A stretch of 64,000 nt of DNA, from positions 5,226,454-5,290,453 of the forward strand of contig NZ_AP018288.1 of the NCBI RefSeq assembly GCF_002368335.1. The letters are read 5' to 3'. Of the stretch, positions 42,664 through 52,476 are shown one piece after another. The DNA comes from Nostoc sp. NIES-4103 (GTDB lineage: Bacteria > Cyanobacteriota > Cyanobacteriia > Cyanobacteriales > Nostocaceae). Position 1 is the first letter of the stretch. Every line of letters starts with the position of its first letter. Both the position numbers and the translations under genes were made by a program. The notes under the pieces are model-generated. The model did no database searches, was not told the DNA's origin, and saw only the letters and a program-made list of their open reading frames with translations.

Positions 42664-45600
42664 TGCAAAGTGCCTATCAAAGAGGGATTTTGTGTCTGTT
42701 CAATGCATTGTTTTAATCGCTCTGCTATAACTTGAACGTGAGGTTCATACATCATTGTTAGGTGGTCACCAGGGATAAAATGCACTTCCAATGGTTCAGC
42801 AGAAAACTTGCCCCACCCCCATGCCGAATCTTGAATAATATCAAAGAGTTCGTCTTCAAAAATAACAGCTTTCTCTGGATTAAAATCACTAGCTCTAAAA
42901 AGGATATTTCGAGTGGGATAAACTTGCTCTGGTGGGTAAAAAGTTAAATCATTAGATATAAAAGTCACAAGCCAATTATGCAAACGTATTGCTCTCTCTT
43001 CTGAAGATAAGTGGCCATTAATTTGCAATGATTTTTTGTTCATTGGATGAAGTTGCTCAGCATTTACCAATCGCTCGACAAGGTAATCTATTTTTTCGTC
43101 TGTATTCAGCGATTGGAAACTTTTCTCAGATAAATCCAGATTTATCCCACCTAAAGCTTCAATGGTTCTGAGAAGATAAGTTACCCATGTTGCACGATCC
43201 CAATCAAGATTTGTCGGCTTAATTGACCTCGGAGCCGAAGTATCTATTAGAGCAATTAAAGCTACCTCTTGCCCTTGTTTAAACAACTGCTGGGCCATTT
43301 CAAATGCTACTTTACCACCAAAGGAATGTCCCCCTAAAAAGTATGGCCCTTGAGGCTGAACTGTCTGTATTGCTTTAATATACTCAGATGCCATACTCTG
43401 GCATATGGTGTAAGGGTTCCATTCCTGATCAATATCTAATTTTTGCAGTCCGTAAAATGGTTGATCTGAACCTAGGTGGTGTGCCAACTCACATAAATAG
43501 CTTGCATTACCAGCACCCCCTGATACGCAGAAAAAAGGACGTTGAGAGCCACTAGTTTGAATATTTAATAATGTAGAATCAGATAAAGTGAATTTTGATT
43601 CATAGCCATTAACATCAGCTAAGATAGGGTTATTTTTAGAATTCCCATTAGTTAGTATAGGTAAGCTATATTTTATTGCACTTGTTTGTACTTCCTCAAG
43701 TGAATTTGCATGAGTCCGTTTAACTTCTGAATCTAAATAATTTGCTATATCTACAAGAGTTGATTTTTCATAAAAATCACGAGGGTATATTTTGATTTGA
43801 AAGTCTTTCTGAATATGGTTAGTAACTTCGATGATAATTAAAGAATCTACGTCTAGTTCTAAAAGAATATCGTCTTCTACTGGAACTTTTTGAGCATCAA
43901 TTCGTAAAACTTGAGCAATTTTATTTTGTAAATACAATGTGAGAAACTCTACTCTTTCTTTTGATGACATCTCAAGAAGTTGATTTAGAAGTATCCCTCC
44001 TTTTACTATAGTTTGATAACTTTGACTAATTGATACTGATTTTAAATTTTGCGATGGCTGAAATGCTAACTCTAGTTCATCTGAGTTATATTTTAATTCA
44101 GCTAATATTGGCTGAATTAAATCTTTTTCGTTTTTATCTTCTTTTTCTAAAGTTGTTTCTTGCTCAATCCAATATCGTTGTCTTTGAAATGGATAAGTTG
44201 GCAAACTAACTTTTTGCCGCCTATAATTTTGATAGAAAGCAGACCAATTTATAGCTTGTCCAGACACATATAAGCTACCCAAACTTTGAAGTATTTGTTG
44301 CCAATCAGAATAGCCAGGGCGCAAACTTGGCAGCCAAAATCCTGTTTCTGCTGGTAAACAATTACGTCCCATTTCTAACAAGATAGGTTTTGAGCCAACC
44401 TCTACAAATATTTCATAACCTAAGTTGTAAGCTTTGTGTATACTGGCAGCAAATTCTACAGTTTGCCTGATGTGATGACACCAATATTCAGGAGTAATTT
44501 CACCAGCCTTTAGTTGCTGTCCAGTCACATTAGAGATAATATTAATTTGGGGAGCAGAGTAAGAAATAGTAGCAGCAATTTGACGAAATTCAGTGAGTAT
44601 CGGCTCCATTAATGGAGAATGAAAGGCATGAGAAGTTTGTAGTTTAACAGTTTTAATTCCTGCGTTTTCTAATTGAGTACAAATAGCTTTTAATATCTGT
44701 TGCTCTCCAGAAATTACAGTATTTTGTGGGCTGTTACGAGCAGCGATCGCTATTTTCTCCTCATCAATTTCAATCAGCTTGCGGATATCAGCTTCTGATG
44801 CAAACACTGCTACCATCTCACCATTACTAGGTAAGTTCTGCATCAAGCGGCTTCTTTCGGCTATTAATTTCAATCCATCTTCCAGGCTAAAAACCCCTGC
44901 TACACAAGCAGCTACATATTCTCCTACACTGTGACCCATGACAACAGTAGGTACAACACCCCAAGATTTCCAAAGTTCAAAGAGTGCATATTCGATCGCA
45001 AATAAAGCAGGTTGAGTATAAGCTGTCTGGTCTAATGGTGAAATCGCTCCCGGTTCAGGATAAAGAACCGAGAGCAGTGAGTTTCCTAAATAAGCACGTA
45101 AAATTTCATCGCAACGATTCAAGGTTTGGCGAAAAATGGGCGCAGTTTCGTAAAGTTGGCGTCCCATGCCAATGTATTGTGAACCTTGTCCAGTGAATAA
45201 AAATGCGATTTTCGGACGTTTTTTACTTTCTATTGAACCACTGGCGACCGTGGCAGTTTTTTGATGATTCGTAAAAGCAAATAACTGTTTTTGCAACTGT
45301 ACGCTAGACTCAGCCACAATTGCAAGGCGGTTGTTAAAATGCGTTAGCGAAGCGGCTCCAAAGGAGCTTCGCCCCACATTAGCAGTAAAACAGATATCTC
45401 CTAGCGCTTCTTCTGGCTGATTGCTTAAAAACTCTTGATAACGTTGTGCTAGTTCCCGCAGAGCATTTTCACTTTTGGCTGATAAAGTTAAAAAATGCAC
45501 AGGAGGTTCAATTACGTCATGCTTTAGACTTTCTATTGGCGCTTCTGCTAAAACCACATGGGTATTTGTACCGCCAAAACCAAAGGAACTTACCCCAGCT

Positions 45601-46808
45601 AATGCTAAACCATTTCCTTGGGGCCAAGGTTCTAAGGTTTGCTGAACCCGTAGAGGTAGTTTATCAAAAGGAATATAAGGATTTGGTTTTTGAAAATGCA
45701 GACTTGGTGGAATTTGTCGATGTTTGAGAGACAATGCTACTTTAATCAATCCAGCAATTCCGGCTGCGGCTTCCAAATGTCCAATATTAGTTTTAACTGA
45801 ACCTACACTACAGTAATTTCCAGGCAAACGATCCTGTGTCAGAACTTTTCCTAAAGCCTTGATTTCTATGGGATCTCCCAAACTTGTACCTGTACCATGA
45901 GCCTCAATGTATTGCACTTGACCAGGTGAAACACCAGAAAGTCGATAAGCAGAACGCAAAACAGCTTCTTGTGCTTGGGGATTTGGTGCGGTAAGTCCAT
46001 TACTACGTCCATCTTGGTTAACTGCACTTCCCTTAATCACAGCATAAATGCGATCGCCCTCAGCTTGAGCTTGCGATAAGGGTTTCAAAATCACCACACC
46101 CGCACCTTCACCACGAACATAGCCATCAGCTCTAGCATCAAAAGTTTTACAACGACCATCACCAGCCATAAACCCGGCTTTGGCAAAGTTAAGCGTGGCT
46201 TTTGGTGACAGCAATAAATTCACCCCACCAGCTACAGCAAGTGTAGATTCTTCGTTCCACAAACTCTGACATGCATAGTGGACTGCGACGAGTGACGATG
46301 AACAAGCGGTATCAAAGGCGATGCTTGGCCCCGTAAAATTTAACACATAAGAAATACGGTTAGCTGCTATACAGTGAGAAGTTCCAGTGGTCTGATAAAT
46401 GTCATCGCTGGAATTTTCCCATGACAGTACGGTAAATTCCTGGCTTGATATGCCGATAAAGACACCAGTTGGCGTACCTGCTAAATGCGCTGGTATTTGT
46501 CCAGCATCTTCTAATGCTTCCCAAGTAACCTCTAGCAATAACCGTTGCTGGGGGTCTATACTGGCAGCTTCTCGTGCAGAAATACCAAAGAATTTGGGGT
46601 CAAACTGATCTACCTGCTCTAGAAAACCACCCCAAAAAGTATTTGTTTTGTCTAATTTGATGGCCTTTGGGTCTATGTCCCATCGTGTAGGAGATGTTTC
46701 TGTAATCGCATCTACACCATCACATAGTAGTTGCCAAAAAGCCTCTGGATTCTTAGCAAGAGGAAAACGACATCCTATTCCAATGATGGCAATTGGTTCT
46801 CTATTCAT
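42660..46808 (-). CDS. Type I polyketide synthase, KS-AT-ACP-TE
   Basis: A 1382-residue single module. KS: residues about 5-430 with DTACSSSLVAVHYAC (Cys169), EAHGTGTSLGDP and TNIGHLEAAAG (both His present). AT: 530-830 with FLFTGQGSQYIGMG and GHSVGEYVAACVAG. ACP: about 950-1020 with LELDVDSLIIIEV (Ser). TE: 1090-1360 with GGHSFGGKVAFEMAQ. There is no KR, DH or ER, so one round of extension should leave a beta-keto group before release by the thioesterase. The gene sits between the P450 (10-base gap) and the glycosyltransferase (4-base overlap). With the FAAL-ACP upstream it would extend a fatty acyl starter once. The product is unknown. Confidence 0.95.
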   Translation of the reverse strand: MNREPIAIIGIGCRFPLAKNPEAFWQLLCDGVDAITETSPTRWDIDPKAIKLDKTNTFWGGFLEQVDQFDPKFFGISAREAASIDPQQRLLLEVTWEALEDAGQIPAHLAGTPTGVFIGISSQEFTVLSWENSSDDIYQTTGTSHCIAANRISYVLNFTGPSIAFDTACSSSLVAVHYACQSLWNEESTLAVAGGVNLLLSPKATLNFAKAGFMAGDGRCKTFDARADGYVRGEGAGVVILKPLSQAQAEGDRIYAVIKGSAVNQDGRSNGLTAPNPQAQEAVLRSAYRLSGVSPGQVQYIEAHGTGTSLGDPIEIKALGKVLTQDRLPGNYCSVGSVKTNIGHLEAAAGIAGLIKVALSLKHRQIPPSLHFQKPNPYIPFDKLPLRVQQTLEPWPQGNGLALAGVSSFGFGGTNTHVVLAEAPIESLKHDVIEPPVHFLTLSAKSENALRELAQRYQEFLSNQPEEALGDICFTANVGRSSFGAASLTHFNNRLAIVAESSVQLQKQLFAFTNHQKTATVASGSIESKKRPKIAFLFTGQGSQYIGMGRQLYETAPIFRQTLNRCDEILRAYLGNSLLSVLYPEPGAISPLDQTAYTQPALFAIEYALFELWKSWGVVPTVVMGHSVGEYVAACVAGVFSLEDGLKLIAERSRLMQNLPSNGEMVAVFASEADIRKLIEIDEEKIAIAARNSPQNTVISGEQQILKAICTQLENAGIKTVKLQTSHAFHSPLMEPILTEFRQIAATISYSAPQINIISNVTGQQLKAGEITPEYWCHHIRQTVEFAASIHKAYNLGYEIFVEVGSKPILLEMGRNCLPAETGFWLPSLRPGYSDWQQILQSLGSLYVSGQAINWSAFYQNYRRQKVSLPTYPFQRQRYWIEQETTLEKEDKNEKDLIQPILAELKYNSDELELAFQPSQNLKSVSISQSYQTIVKGGILLNQLLEMSSKERVEFLTLYLQNKIAQVLRIDAQKVPVEDDILLELDVDSLIIIEVTNHIQKDFQIKIYPRDFYEKSTLVDIANYLDSEVKRTHANSLEEVQTSAIKYSLPILTNGNSKNNPILADVNGYESKFTLSDSTLLNIQTSGSQRPFFCVSGGAGNASYLCELAHHLGSDQPFYGLQKLDIDQEWNPYTICQSMASEYIKAIQTVQPQGPYFLGGHSFGGKVAFEMAQQLFKQGQEVALIALIDTSAPRSIKPTNLDWDRATWVTYLLRTIEALGGINLDLSEKSFQSLNTDEKIDYLVERLVNAEQLHPMNKKSLQINGHLSSEERAIRLHNWLVTFISNDLTFYPPEQVYPTRNILFRASDFNPEKAVIFEDELFDIIQDSAWGWGKFSAEPLEVHFIPGDHLTMMYEPHVQVIAERLKQCIEQTQNPSLIGTLQ

Positions 46809-46818
46809 GAGTGATAAA

Positions 46819-48108
46819 TTATTTACAAGTAAAAGTTATAGGCAGAGTTTTTAAACCACGTAAGGCTATATTTTTACGCCACTCTAGGTTGTCTGAAGCT
46901 AACTGTAAATCAGAAAATTCTTGCAATAATGTGTTGATAGCAATTTGAGCCTGAACGCGTGCTAGTGCAGCTCCCAAACAATAATGTATACCATCACCAA
47001 AGGCAAGATGACTATCCTGATATCGTTTAATATTAAACTCATCGGGATTGGGAAATTGCTCTGGATCTCGGTTAGCAGCTCCTAAACAAAGAATCAATTT
47101 TTCACCTGCTGGAATTGTTTGGTTACCTATTTCTAAATTGTCAATGGCAACACGTGCTGTCAGTTGAACTGGACTATCGTAGCGCAGTATTTCTTCAACA
47201 GCACTTTGAATCATTGTCGGTTCTCTTTTCAGCTGTTGCATTTGCTCAGGGTGATGCAACAAGGCCAGCATTCCATTGCCGATTGTATTAACTGTGGTTT
47301 CTTCACCTGTTGCAAATAACAATATGCAAATTGCTAGTAATTCTTCTTGACTTAATTTATCACTTTCTTCTCTAGCTGCAATTAAAGCACTAATTAAGTC
47401 TTCTTGTGGTTGCTTTTCTCGTTCAATAATCAGACCGCGTAAATAATCTTGAAACTCTGCAATCACTTGATTGAGGATTTCATATTCTTCTAGTGATACT
47501 AGTGAGTCTAAAATACGGGATAAGACATGAGACCACTGATGAAGCTGTTGTTGAGCTTCAATTGGTATTCCCAACATTTTACCGATCACAATTACAGGCA
47601 ATGGCCCAGCAATATCAGCAATAATGTCCATATGTCCCTGATTTTTAACTTGCTCAAGCAACTCATCCACTATTTTCTGGATATGCGGACGCATCCGTTC
47701 AACGACGAGAGGAGAAAAAGCTTTCACAACCAAACTACGTAGTCTGTGATGGTCTGGCGGATTCATATAAAATAAAATTTTGTTGCTGATCTGAGCAAGA
47801 TTATTGAGATTTCTCCCTTGATTTTGGAGATATTGGTTTTTCTCTTTGAGCAATTCTGGCTGGTCGTGGCTACGAATACGATTACTTCTCAAAACTGCTT
47901 TTATATCAGCATAGCGAGTCAGAACCCAATCACCTCCCACAAAAGATTTGTGTACAGGTTCTTCCAAGCGGAGGCGATGGTAAATGGGATAAGGATTAGT
48001 ACGAAATTCAAAGCTATAAGGATTAAAAATGAAAGCTTTTTTCGACGCTATTTTTTTAGTTAATTTAGGAATAAAAACATCTTGACTCACGTTATTAATT
48101 TTCTCCAT
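46819..48108 (-). CDS. Cytochrome P450 of the polyketide operon
   Basis: A 429-residue soluble bacterial-type P450. I helix: ILLFATGEETTVNTIGNG. K helix: EEILRYDSPVQLTAR (ExxR). Heme-binding loop: LAFGDGIHYCLGAALARVQA (Cys ligand). It lies 12 bases after the FAAL gene and 10 bases before the PKS gene, so it is almost certainly part of the operon and probably hydroxylates the acyl or polyketide intermediate. Redox partners are not encoded nearby. Confidence 0.95.
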   Translation of the reverse strand: MEKINNVSQDVFIPKLTKKIASKKAFIFNPYSFEFRTNPYPIYHRLRLEEPVHKSFVGGDWVLTRYADIKAVLRSNRIRSHDQPELLKEKNQYLQNQGRNLNNLAQISNKILFYMNPPDHHRLRSLVVKAFSPLVVERMRPHIQKIVDELLEQVKNQGHMDIIADIAGPLPVIVIGKMLGIPIEAQQQLHQWSHVLSRILDSLVSLEEYEILNQVIAEFQDYLRGLIIEREKQPQEDLISALIAAREESDKLSQEELLAICILLFATGEETTVNTIGNGMLALLHHPEQMQQLKREPTMIQSAVEEILRYDSPVQLTARVAIDNLEIGNQTIPAGEKLILCLGAANRDPEQFPNPDEFNIKRYQDSHLAFGDGIHYCLGAALARVQAQIAINTLLQEFSDLQLASDNLEWRKNIALRGLKTLPITFTCK

Positions 48109-48120
48109 TTATACATTTTA

Positions 48121-50238
48121 TTAAACGCCAACTAGAGAGTTAGATGAGGATACTGACTGATATTCCACGGCTAAAAATTCTGCAAGCATTTCAATATTGG
48201 GGTATTCCCAGAAAAGGGTAGGTTCCAGTTCACAGCCAAGCCATTGGGCTAATTCTCCCGTCATACTGACAGCTACTGAGGAATCTAGACCATATGCAGC
48301 GAAAGGTTCTTGAATGTCTATTTCATCTGGGGATACTTCCAGTGATAAAGCAAGATGAGAAACAAGCCAGGTGGCGATCGCTTCTTCTGTAAAAGCTTCT
48401 TCTGTAAAAGCTGGCTCTTTAGATTCCTGATTGGGTTGAGACTCATCTGAATCTTGCACTTGCTCCCCAAAGCTTGCTACTTGTTGAACACTCACTATCC
48501 AATGTCCGACAACATTCAAACTTCCATTGATAAACCCATCCCGACAAGCATAGCGCTGAATCTTACCGCTAGAAGTTTTTGGGATACTCGCTGTTTTCAA
48601 AAGCACAACAGCATAGACTTGTAGCTGATATTCTTGGGATACTGCTTGACGAATGGCCTTAACTATCTCGTCTATATCTAGCTGACGTATATAACTCCGC
48701 TCTACCTCTTGGACAATGACTAACCTTTCAACACTTTGTACCTCGACAGAAAATGCTGCTCCATAATTCAGCCTGAGTGCAGAATGGCTCTTCTGGACTG
48801 TCAATTCAATATCCTGGGGATAATAATTTTGTCCCCGGATGATAATCATGTCTTTAATGCGGCCTGTAACGAATAATTCGCCATCAAGCAAAAATCCTAA
48901 ATCACCAGTACGCAGAAATGGCCCTTCTTTTGTGTCTTTGAGATATACATTAAAGGTCTGTTGAGTCTCTTGAGGTTTTCTCCAGTAGCCTCTAGCTATA
49001 CTCGGCCCTGTAACCCAAATTTCTCCTATGTGTCCATCTGGATATTTAGTGAATGTCTCAGGATTAGCGATCGCAATTTTTTGTTCAAAGCAGCTTCTCC
49101 CCACGCTGACAACGGCTTTAGTATTTTTTTGTTGTTCTGTGGTAGTCTTGACCAAGTTTTGCCCAAAGATTTCCTCTTTGACAAACTGAACAACTGGTAA
49201 ATCTGCTTTCAAACCTCCAGAAGCAATTAAAGTTGTTTCAGCCATTCCGTAGCAGGGGTAAAAAGCATTTTTTTGAAAGCCACAAGCTTTAAAGATAGTA
49301 GAAAACTGATTTATAGTTTCTGCACGTACAGGTTCAGCACCAGTAAAAGCAACCTCCCAGTTACTCAAATCAAGCAAAGAAAGCTCTTCGCTAGTAATCT
49401 TGTCAATACACAAATCGTAAGCAAAATTAGGGCCACCGCTGGTAGTTGCTTTGTAACGAGAAATAGCTTTTAACCAGCGAAAAGGCTTTTGTAAGAAAGT
49501 CTCTGGTGACATCAATATAACAGGAAAACCACTATATAAGGGCTGTATTACTCCACCAATCAAACCCATATCGTGATAAGGAGGAAGCCATATTACACCT
49601 TTACTTTCAGGTGTATGTTCAAAACACCTTTGAATTAATTGAGAATTGTGCAAGAGATTTCCATGACTAACCATCACTCCTTTGGGGGTTCCTGTTGAAC
49701 CAGAAGTATATTGGAGAAGTGCCAATGAGTTACTAGTGATTTCTGGTTTCAACCATTTGTCAGCATAATCATCTGTCAAATCATCAGTAGTTATGCATTG
49801 CAAAGCTGCTAATTCTGGTTGTTCTTTGCAGCTTTGTGCCAAATTGTTCGCTATAGATTTGGTAGTGAGGACAAAAGTAGCTTGTGCGTCTTGTGCTATG
49901 GCTTGCAACCTAGTCATCCGCTGATTAGGTCGGGGTGGATATAAAGGAACAGCAGTCACACCTGCGTACAGACACCCAAAAAAAGCAGCAATATATTCTA
50001 ATCCAGGCGGGTACAAAAGCAGCACTCTTTCACCAATAGCTTTCATACTCTGTAATAAAGCAGCGAGCGATCGCGCTTTTTGATCTAATGCTTCATAGGT
50101 TAAGCTAACTTCTTGGGTTTCTCCATCTACTAAAAAGGTATATGCTACCTTTGTTTGTTGCTGTAGCGCTCTTTTACATAACAAATCTACTAAAGTAGAT
50201 TCAACAGGAATAGGTTCGGAAAATAAATTTTTGTCCAT
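48121..50238 (-). CDS. Fatty acyl-AMP ligase fused to an acyl carrier protein (FAAL-ACP)
   Basis: It activates a free fatty acid as acyl-AMP and loads it on its own carrier domain as a starter for the PKS. Residues 1-590 form the FAAL, with LLQYTSGSTGTPKGVMVSHG (A3 motif), WLPPYHDMGLIGG, FYPCYGMAETTL, RTGDLGFL and IIRGQNYYPQDIE. The C-terminal part (about 620-700) is an ACP with FAAYGLDSSVAVSM (phosphopantetheine Ser). It is the first gene of a tight four-gene operon. The chain length cannot be predicted by eye. Confidence 0.95.
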   Translation of the reverse strand: MDKNLFSEPIPVESTLVDLLCKRALQQQTKVAYTFLVDGETQEVSLTYEALDQKARSLAALLQSMKAIGERVLLLYPPGLEYIAAFFGCLYAGVTAVPLYPPRPNQRMTRLQAIAQDAQATFVLTTKSIANNLAQSCKEQPELAALQCITTDDLTDDYADKWLKPEITSNSLALLQYTSGSTGTPKGVMVSHGNLLHNSQLIQRCFEHTPESKGVIWLPPYHDMGLIGGVIQPLYSGFPVILMSPETFLQKPFRWLKAISRYKATTSGGPNFAYDLCIDKITSEELSLLDLSNWEVAFTGAEPVRAETINQFSTIFKACGFQKNAFYPCYGMAETTLIASGGLKADLPVVQFVKEEIFGQNLVKTTTEQQKNTKAVVSVGRSCFEQKIAIANPETFTKYPDGHIGEIWVTGPSIARGYWRKPQETQQTFNVYLKDTKEGPFLRTGDLGFLLDGELFVTGRIKDMIIIRGQNYYPQDIELTVQKSHSALRLNYGAAFSVEVQSVERLVIVQEVERSYIRQLDIDEIVKAIRQAVSQEYQLQVYAVVLLKTASIPKTSSGKIQRYACRDGFINGSLNVVGHWIVSVQQVASFGEQVQDSDESQPNQESKEPAFTEEAFTEEAIATWLVSHLALSLEVSPDEIDIQEPFAAYGLDSSVAVSMTGELAQWLGCELEPTLFWEYPNIEMLAEFLAVEYQSVSSSNSLVGV

Positions 50239-50844
50239 TAGGGAACTCCAAAAATTACATTACTCAATCCATAAATTCAAGCCAACTAAAAAATTTCTCC
50301 CCCTACTTCACGGTAGTTACCTCAAGTAGCAAAACCATACAAGGCTATTCCCCTGCTTACCAAAGTGATTAATTATTTTTTGATTTATCAGTCTCTTAGG
50401 GAATATTTAAAAAGTATTGTAATTCACATCAAAACCTTGAAACCTAACCTTCCGAACCTCCATACCCTCTGAGGAAAGCTGAATTTCAAATCCTCTCTCT
50501 ATGTGGGGCACTGGGAAATCTTTCTGAGGATTGATAAACAGAGGTTTGGAGAAGCTTTCATGGTATACTTTACGACTTTCCAAACATCACCCAAGAGCAA
50601 GAGATTGCTTAGTTATAGATAAGCATTAGTAAAGTTAAAAAGCTGATGTAAGATTAAGTTTTTTTCTTGGTACTCTTGAATCTCATAGTATCAGTTGATG
50701 AGCCAATTTTTCCCTGATGGGCAATAAATAGGCTAAAAACCTTATGAGATCAATAATGCAGCAATTTATGCCAGAAAAAGACAGGTATAATTTTGTCAAT
50801 AAAACCAATAAGATTGATAATGTTACCCGCATTTTACCAAAATC
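50239..50844. other. Upstream region of the polyketide operon
   Basis: Non-coding, about 600 bases, expected to contain the operon promoter. An inverted pair GTTTGGA (50544-50550) / TCCAAAC (50579-50585) surrounds GGTATACTTT. I found no convincing regulator binding site and no repeat element. Confidence 0.5.
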
Positions 50845-51019
50845 ACTTCAAAAGTCAATGAAGTAATGGGCGCAGGCGCTAGTAATGCAAAATATGGCTT
50901 TGACCGTTATTGGCGTAATCTTTGCACATTCACTCTCCATGATCCTGTAGATTACAAAATCCAAGATCTAGGAAACTGGGCGTTAAATAATGAACTGCCA
51001 AAACCCAACTTTTATTCAT
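50845..51019 (+). pseudogene. C-terminal remnant of an acyl-CoA dehydrogenase/monooxygenase (SfnB/DszC-like)
   Basis: One plus-strand frame ends VMGAGASNAKYGFDRYWRN, LCTFTLHDPVDYKIQDLG and NWALNNELPKPNFYS plus TAG. This is the typical C-terminus of flavin monooxygenases of the acyl-CoA dehydrogenase superfamily (FDR-x-WRN-x-R-T-x-T-LHDP). The N-terminal 300-odd residues are missing and the start of the fragment is unclear, so it is a relic. An IS605-like end follows it directly. Confidence 0.65.
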
Positions 51020-51020
51020 A

Positions 51021-51090
51021 GTTTTGACATTCCCCTAGCTATCAAAACTTTGCTTTCGCTCGTTTTGATGTAAAGCTAGGGATTCTTCAT
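51021..51090 (+). mobile_element. IS200/IS605-like right-end relic
   Basis: It starts GTTTTGACA, has the pair CCCTAGCT / AAGCTAGGG and ends GGGATTCTT. This is the layout of right ends of IS605-type elements in cyanobacteria. A second, inner hairpin is ATCAAAAC / GTTTTGAT. There is no tnpA or tnpB nearby. A similar end is at 54452-54490. Confidence 0.55.
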
Positions 51091-51096
51091 TCCTGG

Positions 51097-52044
51097 TTAT
51101 GTTAACTCTACTTCCCTGCGTCTGGGGACATCATAAGTCATGAAATCATAAGCCATGTCTGTATTGGGAAAGATTGCACGGGCTTCCTGAAGTAGATCCT
51201 TCAATTCCAAGTGATTTCCAGGAGCATAGCGGGGGCTGAAATGAGTCATAATTAAGCGATGGGCTTTAGCGACTAAAGCTGTTTGTGCAGCCATAGTGGT
51301 TGTAGAATGCAATCGCTGAAAAGCCATATCTGCATCTTGATGGGCAAAGGTAGCTTCATGAATTAAAACATCTGCATCTTGTGCCAATTCTACTGCGCCC
51401 TCACAATAAACTGTGTCTGTGCAATAAGCAATCTTACGTCCAATTTCTGTTGGGCCGCACAAATCTGTACCATTAATCACTCGTCCATCGCTAAGTGTGA
51501 CTGTTTCACCACGCTTAAGTTGACCGTAAATGCGGCCAGGAGGAATTTGCAAAGCTTTGGCTTTTTCCACATCAAAGCGTCCTGTTCGGTCTTTTTCTGC
51601 TACACGGTAACCAAAGGCAGGAATGCGGTGATGCAAAGACCCACAGCTAACAGTGAACTCGTTATCTTCATAAATCACACCCGGACGGATGGCATGAACT
51701 TTGACGGGATAGGAAAAATGTGTATGGGAGTATCGAGAAGCAGCTTGGATATATTCATTTAATCCAGCTGGGCCATAGATATCAACTCGTTGCACATTAC
51801 CAGCTAAGCCGCAACTAGCTAGAAGTCCCATCAAGCCAAAAATATGGTCGCCGTGCATGTGGGTGACAAAAATTCGGGATAATTGGCTGCTTTTCAGGTC
51901 ACTCCGCAAAAGTTGATGCTGGGTACCTTCGCCACAGTCAAATAACCACAGTTCTGCCCGTTGGGGTAATCTGAGGGCAACGCTGGAAACATTGCGCCCT
52001 CTTGTAGGTACACCGGAACTCGTCCCTAAAAATGTTATCTGCAC
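51097..52044 (-). CDS. rnz: Ribonuclease Z
   Basis: It removes 3' trailers from tRNA precursors that do not encode CCA, consistent with the CCA-less tRNA-Val in this window. A metallo-beta-lactamase fold of 315 residues: FLGTSSGVPTRGRNVSS, FDCGEGTQHQLLRSD, the zinc motif THMHGDHIFGL, DTVYCEGAVELAQDADVLIH and LIMTHFSPRY. The start is a GTG at 52044. Length is normal. Confidence 0.95.
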   Translation of the reverse strand: MQITFLGTSSGVPTRGRNVSSVALRLPQRAELWLFDCGEGTQHQLLRSDLKSSQLSRIFVTHMHGDHIFGLMGLLASCGLAGNVQRVDIYGPAGLNEYIQAASRYSHTHFSYPVKVHAIRPGVIYEDNEFTVSCGSLHHRIPAFGYRVAEKDRTGRFDVEKAKALQIPPGRIYGQLKRGETVTLSDGRVINGTDLCGPTEIGRKIAYCTDTVYCEGAVELAQDADVLIHEATFAHQDADMAFQRLHSTTTMAAQTALVAKAHRLIMTHFSPRYAPGNHLELKDLLQEARAIFPNTDMAYDFMTYDVPRRREVELT

Positions 52045-52476
52045 AGCGTTCTTTGGCCTTCCTCTTGCTCAATTGGACTGAAGAAAGGTTAAAGTATGAA
52101 GGATGAAAAATAAAGTTTTTATCTTTTATTTTCCGTAAGATTAGCCTAAATTTCTCAAAAAATTCAAGCACAGCATTTATTTTTCAAGCCCTAGGATTGA
52201 TCTTTAGGTTATATCCTTCATACTTGACACTTCACCCTTCTGTTGACGCTCTGTTTTCTATAGTGGCATGGTTGTTGAGCAAAATACTTATGGGAAGAAG
52301 TCAGTCAAGGGTCGGGAATATAGTTAAAGTCCATTTTTTTGACTTTATTCTCATAGTCCCTTTGATTTATCTATCATGGAACTCCTATTTAAAGTGCTTT
52401 GATAAGTTTTGTCAAAATAAAAAACGCTTAAATCGTGATATATTTGACAGTGATTTGAAGTAAATAAGGGTGGAGT
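52045..52476. other. Divergent gap between rnz and the methyltransferase gene
   Basis: No well-supported gene or repeat. An 88-residue frame from a TTG at 52197 has a hydrophobic segment but no RBS or recognisable relatives, so I do not call it. GGGTGGAG just before 52477 is a plausible RBS. Confidence 0.5.

Noticed and set aside
52197..52463. 88-codon frame starting with TTG, with a hydrophobic stretch
   Set aside because: No RBS, no recognisable family, skewed AT-rich composition. Evidence is insufficient.
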